This document shows, in pieces, positions 23,704 through 33,050 of a stretch of DNA of 64,000 nt. The stretch is from Streptomyces xanthochromogenes (GTDB lineage: Bacteria; Actinomycetota; Actinomycetes; Streptomycetales; Streptomycetaceae). Below the pieces are notes generated by a model, which made no database searches, was not told where the DNA came from, and saw only the letters and a list, made by a program, of their open reading frames with translations. The number at the start of each line of letters is the position of its first letter. The stretch's first letter is position 1. The translations under genes were made by a program, and so were the position numbers. The stretch is from the NCBI RefSeq assembly GCF_014650455.1, contig NZ_BMUZ01000015.1, positions 132,257-196,256 on the forward strand. The letters run 5' to 3'.

Positions 23704-25263
23704 TCAACTCCGGCCGCTGCCCAGAGCCTTGCGGGTGACCTGGGGGAGCGCGGCCGGTGCCTGCTCGATCCGGAGCGCGAGAGCCGGGCAGCGGCGCACG
23801 GCCCGTTGGGCGCGCCCCCGCAGATGCATCGGCACGGTGGCGTCCGCGACCAGGGGGTAGCCGTCCGGGCCGAGCCGGATCAGCTCCGGCACGATGTCCG
23901 CGCAGAGCCCGTGCCCCTCGCACAGCGTCCAGTCGACCAGCACCTTCTCGCCGCTCGGCACGCCTTCCTCCCGGTATCCAGCCGAGGGCAGCGGCAGCAC
24001 GCCGACCGTGGGCCGGCCACAGCCCCCGCCGAGCACATGGGCCGCGAGGTCGTCCGTGAAAGCGGCCAGCGTCGAGGCGAGGAAGCGGGCCGAGCCGTCG
24101 GGGTGCTTGCAGGCGCCGCGGCCCTTCACCGCACCCGTGACCTCGCGCAGCGCCTCCAGGGCGGCCGGGCCGCCGCCGTTCAGCACATCGGCGAGCCCGC
24201 CCGCGACGGCCGGAAGGCCCAGCCTGCACGGGCCGCACTGACCCGCCGTCTCCGCCGCCAGCCACTCGGCCACGCGCAGCGCCTCGCCGAGCGCGCACGT
24301 ACCCGGCCCGATGGGCAGGATGGCGCCGGCCCCGAGTGCGCCGCCGAGCGCCGAGAGCGAGGCGCGCGAGACGGCCGCGTCATGGGCGGCCACCGAGTTG
24401 AGCCAACTGCCGTGATAGCCGCCGGTCAGCACGCCCTGCGGCAGCGAGGGCGCCCCGGCCAGCTGGAGGACGTACCGCAGCGGCACTCCGGTGGGGACCT
24501 CGATCACCATCGGGCGGGCGACCGCCCCGGACAGCGTCAGGAGGACGGTGCCGGGCTCGCCCGGCTCGCCGGTGTTGCAGAAGCGGCGCGGGCCGAGCCG
24601 GGCGGCCACCGCGAGCTGCGCGAAGGTCTCCGCGTTGGACAGCAGCGTCGGGGCGCCGCCGACCCCCGACTCGGCGGCCCGCTCGCGGCGGCCCGGCGGC
24701 AGGGCGGGGCCGCCGTCCACGGCCCGGATCACGGCGGAGGCCTCGCCGGAGACCATGCGCTCGGGGGTGCGGACCACGCGGGCACGCAAGGGGGAGCTGC
24801 GCTTGTCGGCCAGGCCCCGCTCGTCGAGCGCGGCGCGCACGGAGGCCTCCGTGGAATCGCGGGTGACGGCGATGACCAGGGTGCGGGCGCCGAGGGCCTC
24901 GGCGGCCAGCAGAGCGCCGTCCAGGACGAGATGGGGGGCCCGGCACACCAGGACGGTGTCCTTGCGGCAGGCGGGCTCGCCCTCGCTCGCGTTGACGACG
25001 ACGACCGGGCGTATGCCGCGCCGGATCGCCGCGGAGGCCACCGCCCGCAGTTTGCGGCCGAAGGGGAATCCGGCGCCGCCGCGGCCGTTGAGCGCGATGT
25101 CGTCGGCGAGCCCCGCCAGGCGTTCGCCGTCGACCGGCTTCAGCGGGCCGTGCACCTTGAGGTGCATCGGCAGGGCCAGGCGCTCGACGAGGTCGAAGCC
25201 CGCGGTCAGATGGGGCAGGCCGACGACGCGGACCTCGGGTACATCGGGGAGGGGCGTGTTCAT
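23704..25263 (-). CDS. NuoF-like flavoprotein fused to a ferredoxin
   Basis: The 519-aa protein starts at ATG 25263. The first ~420 residues resemble the 51-kDa (NuoF) subunit of complex I: GRGGAGFPFGRKL (NADH site), NASEGEPACRKD (FMN site) and an SLBB-like part. The NuoF iron-sulfur motif is altered: AGQCGPCRLG has Ala where the first Cys of C-x2-C-x2-C normally sits; the last Cys is in GRGACKHPDG. The final ~75 residues are a single-cluster ferredoxin (LCEGHGLCADIVPEL and RRCPALAL). It likely takes electrons from NAD(P)H through FMN to Fe-S centres. Together with the b-type membrane protein just upstream it could form a small membrane electron chain. It is not part of a nuo operon. Confidence 0.8.
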   Translation of the reverse strand: MNTPLPDVPEVRVVGLPHLTAGFDLVERLALPMHLKVHGPLKPVDGERLAGLADDIALNGRGGAGFPFGRKLRAVASAAIRRGIRPVVVVNASEGEPACRKDTVLVCRAPHLVLDGALLAAEALGARTLVIAVTRDSTEASVRAALDERGLADKRSSPLRARVVRTPERMVSGEASAVIRAVDGGPALPPGRRERAAESGVGGAPTLLSNAETFAQLAVAARLGPRRFCNTGEPGEPGTVLLTLSGAVARPMVIEVPTGVPLRYVLQLAGAPSLPQGVLTGGYHGSWLNSVAAHDAAVSRASLSALGGALGAGAILPIGPGTCALGEALRVAEWLAAETAGQCGPCRLGLPAVAGGLADVLNGGGPAALEALREVTGAVKGRGACKHPDGSARFLASTLAAFTDDLAAHVLGGGCGRPTVGVLPLPSAGYREEGVPSGEKVLVDWTLCEGHGLCADIVPELIRLGPDGYPLVADATVPMHLRGRAQRAVRRCPALALRIEQAPAALPQVTRKALGSGRS

Positions 25264-25291
25264 GGTCGTACTCCTGCGGTTGCGGGCACCG

Positions 25292-26506
25292 TCACGGGCG
25301 TTCCACCGAGGAGCCCGGCTGGGGGTGCCAGGGCTCGCCGGCGGCCGGCGGCTGGTAGGGCGCGGACGGCGCGGGGGCGGGCAGCGGCTCGGGGGGACGC
25401 GGCGCGGGCGCGGGCCAGCGGGCGGGCGGGGGAGCGGAGGGGGCAAGCGAGACCGCGCGGTAGCCCGCCGAGATGCCGGTGCCCGCGTCCTTGCGGGCTT
25501 CCTGCCCGGCGGCCGGACGGTAGCGGGGCAGCGACTCGTGCGGGGGCTCGTACAGGGGGCGCGGCGGCTCGAACTGCCGCGTCTCTTCGAGGAGTTCATA
25601 GGGGGGCTGTGCACCACGCAGTGGCTGCGTCGGCCGCGCCTCAAAAGAGGATGCGCCCAACGAGTCGTAGGGCGGCGCCTCGTAGGGCGGCTCGAAGGCC
25701 GGCGATCCGTAGGGCGGCGCGTCGTACGTCTCGTACGTCGGCGGTGCCGTGGGCCGCGGCGGCACGGCGGGCTCCGCCCGCTCGCCCTCCGTGCGCGGCC
25801 TGAAGGCGGCCAGCCGGGCGGCGATGCGGCGCTTGACCGGGCGGGGGAGCGCGCGTACGGCCAGCGCGCCCACGACTCCCGCCAGGCTCAGGGCGTACAT
25901 CGTCACGACCCAGCCGGCCGGAGGGCGGCCCGCGTACAGGCCGTGCACCAGTGCCGAGCACCAGGCCGGATAGGCCAGCATGTGCACCGCGCGCCAGCGG
26001 CTCGCGATGCGGCCCGGGGTGGCGAAGGCGCTGCGCATCGCGCCCGTGGCGGCCGTGAGGACCATCAGGATGCCGGCCAGCGACCCGAAGCCGATCAGGC
26101 CGGACGCACCGGTCATGCCGAGCCCGAACGGGACCACGGCGCCGAGCAGGCCGACATGGCCGAGCGCGATCTTGACGGTGACGTGAAGCAGCAGGAACCC
26201 GATCGAGGCGACCGCGGTCGCGCGGTGGACGGCCTGTGCCATGAGGCGGTCGCGCGGGGTGAGGAAGAGGCGGTCGGTGGCCAGCAGGCCCCAGGCGACG
26301 GAGGCGGTCAGGGAGACCAGCGACAGGACGCCGGCGGTGAAGTCCAGGGCGGCGCGCAGGGCCCCCGACGAGAGGAGTGCCAGCGGCGGTATGAGCAGGG
26401 CGACGACGCCCAGTGCGGCGGCGGAGAGCCCGCCCCTGCGGGCCGGACGGCCCCGGGCGGCGTTCTGGCGCGGGCGGAGCGGGTTGAGCGGATTGCGAGG
26501 TTTCAT
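25292..26506 (-). CDS. Cytochrome b / ferric-reductase-like membrane protein with disordered tail
   Basis: The 404-aa protein has six predicted membrane spans in residues ~28-225. Paired histidines lie in HRATAVASIGFLLLHV and MLAYPAWCSALVHGLY plus WRAVHM, as in ferric-reductase-like b-haem proteins. The last ~170 residues are cytoplasmic and low-complexity with Pro-Tyr-rich repeats (PPYEAPPYDSLG). The start ATG at 26506 has GGAG nine bases upstream. It ends 28 bases before the NuoF-like gene, so the two form an operon. Likely role: haem-mediated electron transfer across the membrane; the acceptor is unknown. Confidence 0.75.
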   Translation of the reverse strand: MKPRNPLNPLRPRQNAARGRPARRGGLSAAALGVVALLIPPLALLSSGALRAALDFTAGVLSLVSLTASVAWGLLATDRLFLTPRDRLMAQAVHRATAVASIGFLLLHVTVKIALGHVGLLGAVVPFGLGMTGASGLIGFGSLAGILMVLTAATGAMRSAFATPGRIASRWRAVHMLAYPAWCSALVHGLYAGRPPAGWVVTMYALSLAGVVGALAVRALPRPVKRRIAARLAAFRPRTEGERAEPAVPPRPTAPPTYETYDAPPYGSPAFEPPYEAPPYDSLGASSFEARPTQPLRGAQPPYELLEETRQFEPPRPLYEPPHESLPRYRPAAGQEARKDAGTGISAGYRAVSLAPSAPPPARWPAPAPRPPEPLPAPAPSAPYQPPAAGEPWHPQPGSSVERP

Positions 26507-26703
26507 GGTGGGGCGACTCCGAATGGTTCGGCAAAGCGGTCCCGTGGCGGCATGCTAGGTCGCCCCATACCAGCCGGTACGGGGTTTGAGCGGTTGCCCC
26601 AGAAGAGGGCGGTACGCGGAGTAACCTCGCCCCCGGGCACCCCCCGGGGGCATGTGCGGGCACCCCCCACGGGTACTCCGTGCGGCCCTTGCGGGGCCTG
26701 CGG
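26507..26703. other. Spacer upstream of the leuS leader
   Basis: About 200 bp separating the divergent cytochrome gene and the leuS leader. CACCCCCxxGGG-type C/G runs recur at 26637-26673. No gene seen. Confidence 0.4.
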
Positions 26704-26709
26704 TACCCT
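26704..26709 (+). promoter_or_regulatory. Candidate -10 box for leaderless leuS leader peptide
   Basis: TACCCT ends six bases before the leader-peptide ATG at 26716, so the transcript probably begins at that ATG. No good -35 is visible. Confidence 0.45.
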
Positions 26710-26715
26710 GACGCC

Positions 26716-26754
26716 ATGCGTGCCGTACGCCTTCTGCTTAGCGAGCCGCGCTGA
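26716..26754 (+). CDS. leuS attenuator leader peptide (12 aa)
   Basis: The frame reads MRAVRLLLSEPR-stop. Three consecutive leucine codons, CTT-CTG-CTT, occupy 26731-26739; CTT is rare in GC-rich genomes. No Shine-Dalgarno is present and the start lies at the expected transcription start, so it would be read as a leaderless message. It ends 46 bases before a hairpin-plus-U-run terminator, which precedes leuS. This layout matches ribosome-mediated attenuation: lack of charged tRNA-Leu would stall the ribosome on the leucine codons and change the downstream fold. Confidence 0.8.
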   Translation: MRAVRLLLSEPR

Positions 26755-26823
26755 ACACTCCCGACCGATGAAGAGATCCGGTCGGACTCGGCGCGGCGCC
26801 CCCTCCTGTGCGAGGGGTTTTTT
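26745..26823 (+). promoter_or_regulatory. leuS attenuator: alternative stems and intrinsic terminator
   Basis: GCCGCGC (26745-26751, end of the leader frame) can pair with GCGCGGC (26791-26797), enclosing a hairpin CCGACCG/CGGTCGG (26761-26767/26779-26785). The terminator is CCCCTC (26800-26805) / GAGGGG (26812-26817) followed by six T (26818-26823). A U-run is unusual in Streptomyces and supports a true attenuator. Which pairing is favoured under stalling needs folding analysis. Confidence 0.7.
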
Positions 26824-26901
26824 CGTTTGGCGATTCGATGGCGGATCGACGGACGAACGCTCGTAACCGCTGGCAGAGACGATCGATGGAGCTTTGAGGA
26901 C

Positions 26902-29775
<2,874 letters not shown>

Positions 29776-29895
29776 GGGCCGAAACGGCAGTGGGGGCTTT
29801 CCCCTACGGGCAGGTTGGGGGTTCCGCGGGAACCCACGGCCTGCCCGTTCCGTTTACGGTGGAGGGGACGATGCCGACCGACCGAGGGGACGTTC

Positions 29896-30588
29896 ATGGA
29901 AGCCGCGATCCTGATCATGGCGCTGCTGTTCGTCGCCTTCGTGGCGCTCGGTGTGTACGTGACGGTCAAGGTGGTCGGGGCCGCCAAGCGCGGGGTGGAA
30001 CGGACGGTGACCCAGGCCCGGCGGACGGTGGAGGACACCACGCTCAAGGCCAAGAGCGTGGGCCAGCCCGGGGTCGCCGGCCAGCTCGCCCAGCTGCGGC
30101 TCTCGCTGCGCAACTCGATGCGGGCCACCCAGGAGGCGCTGCACGCGCGCCTGGCCGAGGACGAGTCCCTGAAGGAGTCGCTCGCGCTGTTCGAGCGGCT
30201 CAGCGGGCACGGCCACGAACTGGACGACGAGCTGAGGCGCCTGGAGCGCGAGCCGGACAAGCGCAAGATCGCTGAGCGGATGCCCCAGCTCCGCGAGCGC
30301 ACCGAGCGGATCACGCACGCGGCGGACTCCTTGCGCTGGGCGGCCCGGGACCGGGCACGGCAGTTCGCCGACGACGACCTCGCCTCGCTCAGCCAGCAGA
30401 TCGAGATGGAGTCGGGCGCCCTGCGGGACTGGTCGGTCAAGGGGCCGACGACGGGTGAACACCCGTCCTGGGACGACGTTCCGGGCCACCCCGCGCCGTC
30501 CGCCCAGGCACCGCAGGCGATAGGCCCGGCCCAGCAGCCGGTCACCTACCCGTGGCAGAAGGCGCCCCGCCCCGAAGCGACGAGCTGA
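29896..30588 (+). CDS. Membrane-anchored coiled-coil protein
   Basis: The 230-aa protein starts at ATG 29896 with GAGGGG upstream. An N-terminal membrane helix (residues ~5-28) is followed by a long charged helical region (~30-175) with heptad-like Leu/Ala spacing (LAQLRLSLRNSMRATQEAL, RLSGHGHELDDELRRLERE, as separate blocks) and a Pro-rich tail. No catalytic motif. The place after leuS is conserved in streptomycetes as I recall. It could organise an envelope complex, but its role is unknown. Its last ~13 codons lie inside a 47-bp direct repeat. Confidence 0.75.
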   Translation: MEAAILIMALLFVAFVALGVYVTVKVVGAAKRGVERTVTQARRTVEDTTLKAKSVGQPGVAGQLAQLRLSLRNSMRATQEALHARLAEDESLKESLALFERLSGHGHELDDELRRLEREPDKRKIAERMPQLRERTERITHAADSLRWAARDRARQFADDDLASLSQQIEMESGALRDWSVKGPTTGEHPSWDDVPGHPAPSAQAPQAIGPAQQPVTYPWQKAPRPEATS

Positions 30589-30690
30589 TCGCGTGTCCGT
30601 GGCAGAAGGTGCCCCGCCCCGAAGCGACGAGCTGATCGCGTGTCCGTGGCGGAAGGGGACGCGCCCCGAAGCCATCGGTCGATCACGCAC
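30550..30690. repeat. 47-bp tandem repeat overlapping a stop codon
   Basis: Units at 30550-30596 and 30597-30643 differ at one base in 47. A third, degraded unit starts at 30644. Looser relatives (core CCCGCCCCGAAG) continue to about 30780. The first unit contains the end and stop codon of the coiled-coil gene. Confidence 0.85.
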
Positions 30691-30901
30691 CTGCGGCCGA
30701 ATGCCTCCGCCCCGAGGCGCGGGCCGATCACGCACCCGTAGGCAGAACCCGTAGACAGAAGGTGCCCGCCCCGAAGTCGTGGGCAGAACCGGCGAACACC
30801 AGGTCAAGGCGCTGGAACAGGCCGCCACGGGCTGACCCGAACTGATCACTGACCCAGGGCCGGGCTGCCGCGCAGCGGCCTCGGCGGGTAACCTCCCGCT
30901 C
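30691..30901. other. Spacer before degV with repeat remnants
   Basis: Degenerate relatives of the 47-bp unit run to about 30800. The remaining ~100 bases end in TAACCT (30889-30894), a probable -10 box for degV. No gene seen. Confidence 0.4.
30889..30894 (+). promoter_or_regulatory. Candidate -10 box for leaderless degV
   Basis: TAACCT lies seven bases before ATG 30902 and there is no Shine-Dalgarno. Confidence 0.35.
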
Positions 30902-31747
30902 ATGTCCCGCCATGTCGCGATCGTCACCGATTCAACGGCCTATCTGCCGCCGCAGACGATGGAGCGGCACGGCATCACCGCAGTGCCGCTGACCGTTGTC
31001 CTGGGGGACCAGGCGCTGGAGGAGGGCACCGAGATCTCGGCCCGTTCCCTCGCGCTCGCCCTGCAGAAGCGACGCCCCGTCACCACTTCCCGGCCCAGCC
31101 CCGAGGTGTTCGCGGCCGCCTACCGCAGGGTCGCCGAAGCGGGGGCGACCGCGATCGTCTCGCTGCATCTGTCGGCCGAGTTCTCCGGCACCTACGACGC
31201 CGCCGTGCTGGCCGCCAAGGACGCGCCGGTGCCGGTGCGGGTAGTCGACACCGGGATGGTCGCGATGGCCCTCGGCTTCTGCGCGCTGTCCGCGGCCGAG
31301 GTCGCCGAGGCGGGCGGCTCGCTGGACGAGGCGGTGGCCGCCGCCGAGAAGCGGGCCGATGCGACCTCCGCCTTCTTCTACGTCGACACCCTGGACTATC
31401 TGCGCCGCGGCGGCCGGATCGGGGCCGCACAGGCCCTGCTCGGCTCGGCCCTCGCGGTCAAGCCGCTGCTCCAGCTCGACGGCGGCCGGATCGACATGCT
31501 GGAGAAGGTCCGCACCGCCTCGAAGGCCATCGCGCGTCTTGAGGAGATCGTGGTCGAGCGGGCCGGGAGCAGCCCGGTCGACATCGCGGTGCACCATCTC
31601 GCGGCGCCGGACCGAGCCGCCGCGCTTGCCGAACGGCTGCGGGCGCGGGTGCCGGGCCTGGTCGACCTGCACATGAGCGAGGTCGGAGCGGTGATCGGCG
31701 CGCATACGGGACCGGGGCTCCTGGGCGCCATCGTCTCGCCGCGCTGA
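30902..31747 (+). CDS. DegV-family fatty-acid-binding protein
   Basis: The 281-aa protein matches DegV in length and motifs: VAIVTDSTAYLPP, TTSRPSPEVF, IVSLHLSAEFSGTYDAA, VDTGMVAMALG, FFYVDTLDYLRRGGRIG and KPLLQLDGGRI. Proteins of this family (FakB) bind fatty acids and, where FakA kinase is present, pass them for phosphorylation. Whether this organism has FakA is not visible here. It is followed by comEA and comEC with a 154-bp gap. The start fits leaderless translation. Confidence 0.9.
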   Translation: MSRHVAIVTDSTAYLPPQTMERHGITAVPLTVVLGDQALEEGTEISARSLALALQKRRPVTTSRPSPEVFAAAYRRVAEAGATAIVSLHLSAEFSGTYDAAVLAAKDAPVPVRVVDTGMVAMALGFCALSAAEVAEAGGSLDEAVAAAEKRADATSAFFYVDTLDYLRRGGRIGAAQALLGSALAVKPLLQLDGGRIDMLEKVRTASKAIARLEEIVVERAGSSPVDIAVHHLAAPDRAAALAERLRARVPGLVDLHMSEVGAVIGAHTGPGLLGAIVSPR

Positions 31748-31822
31748 GCCGGACTGCGAGCCCGCCCCGGGGCCCCGGACCCGCGCGATCCGCTCCTCAA
31801 CTCCCTCTTACGGGTGGCCGAG

Positions 31823-31849
31823 TTATCCACAACTAGGCGGTTTTCCACG
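31823..31849 (+). promoter_or_regulatory. DnaA-box pair upstream of comEA
   Basis: TTATCCACA (31823-31831) is a perfect DnaA 9-mer; TTTTCCACG (31841-31849) is a weaker one 18 bases on, same strand. Confidence 0.4.
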
Positions 31850-31901
31850 GAAATTGAGGGTGCTCAGCGAGCTTCGGCCCGGGTGCCTAACGTCTCGTGA
31901 C

Positions 31902-33050
31902 ATGGCAATCCGATCACCACGCACCGCCACGAGCGGACCGGGCCGGGCCCCCGGCTCGGACGGCCGGGCCCGTCCCGGGTACGGCCGCCGAGGCCGCGCC
32001 ACCCAGGCCCCTGTATCCGTCCTGACCGCACGAAGCCGCGCGGACGCGCTCTTCCTGCCACCCCCGCCCGGCATGGCGGCCTCGCCGCCCGAGCCGGCTC
32101 CGCCACCCGCACCGGCCGCGGCGACGGCACGCACCCTCGGGCAGTCGGCGCTTGCGCCCGAGCGGCTCGTGCCTGAGCGGCTCCTGCCCGAGCGGGAGGT
32201 GCGGGGCCGGGGCGCGGCCCACTGGAACGAGCGCCCGGAAAGAAATCCGCCCCTGTCGGACGCTTCGGCCGTCCCCCCTCCAGCTGTCGTGCTCGGCGTA
32301 CGCGAACGGGTGTCGGCGGCCCTGCGGGAACGGCTTCCGTTGTGGGCCCAGTCGAGGTGCGGGCTCGCGCCGCGCAGCCTGGCCGCGCTGTGCGTGGTGC
32401 TGGTGGTCGCGGCGGGGTTCGCCATCCACCACTTCTGGGTCGGGCGGCCGCAGTCCGTGCGCGCCCCCGAACGGGTCGACGGGGCAGAGCCTGCGCCGTC
32501 GGGGTCCGCGTCCGCGGCTGCGGGGAAGGGGGCAGGCCGCGGCTCAGGGGGCGGGATCGCGGGCGCCGGTGCGATGCCCCGCCCAGTGGCGAACGCGGCG
32601 CCGTCACCGGCGGGGGTGCTCGTGGTGGACGTCGGCGGGAAGGCGCGCCGGCCTGGGATCTACCGGTTGCCCAACGGGTCCCGGGTCGCCGACGCGCTGG
32701 CCGCTGCGGGCGGCGTGCGAGAGGGCGCGGATCTGACGGGCCTCAACCGGGCCCGACCGCTCACGGACGGCGAGCAAGTGTTGGCCGGGGTGCCGGGTGC
32801 GGCTCCGGCCGGGCCGGGGGCCAGCACCGGAGGCGGCGGCTCTGCCGGAGGAGCGGGCGGGCCGGTCAACCTCAACTCCGCCTCGGTGGACCAGTTGGAC
32901 GGGTTGCCCGGGGTCGGCCCGGTGCTCGCGCAGCACATCGTGGACTACCGCGCTCAGCACGGCGGCTTCCGCTCGGTCGATGAACTGCGTGAGGTGAACG
33001 GGATCGGCGAGCGAAGGTTCGACGACCTGCAGCCACTGGTGCGGCTGTGA
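31902..33050 (+). CDS. comEA: ComEA-family helix-hairpin-helix DNA-binding protein
   Basis: The 382-aa protein starts at ATG 31902, eight bases after a TAACGT hexamer. A long Pro/Arg/Ala-rich N-terminus (~1-155) precedes one membrane helix (~157-178). The external part holds an SLBB domain (VLVVDVGGKARRPGIYRLP, RVADALAAAGG) and a C-terminal double helix-hairpin-helix (VNLNSASVDQLDGLPGVGPV, IVDYRAQHGGF, IGERRFDDL), the standard ComEA layout. It binds double-stranded DNA at the cell surface. The long N-terminal extension is typical of actinobacterial versions. Overlaps comEC by four bases. Confidence 0.9.
   Translation: MAIRSPRTATSGPGRAPGSDGRARPGYGRRGRATQAPVSVLTARSRADALFLPPPPGMAASPPEPAPPPAPAAATARTLGQSALAPERLVPERLLPEREVRGRGAAHWNERPERNPPLSDASAVPPPAVVLGVRERVSAALRERLPLWAQSRCGLAPRSLAALCVVLVVAAGFAIHHFWVGRPQSVRAPERVDGAEPAPSGSASAAAGKGAGRGSGGGIAGAGAMPRPVANAAPSPAGVLVVDVGGKARRPGIYRLPNGSRVADALAAAGGVREGADLTGLNRARPLTDGEQVLAGVPGAAPAGPGASTGGGGSAGGAGGPVNLNSASVDQLDGLPGVGPVLAQHIVDYRAQHGGFRSVDELREVNGIGERRFDDLQPLVRL

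Noticed and set aside
23704..25263. Complex I subunit nuoF
   Set aside because: It is fused to a ferredoxin, has an altered cluster motif and no other nuo genes around it.
26707..26823. T-box riboswitch before leuS
   Set aside because: I see no T-box consensus or specifier-loop stem; a short peptide with Leu codons explains the region better.
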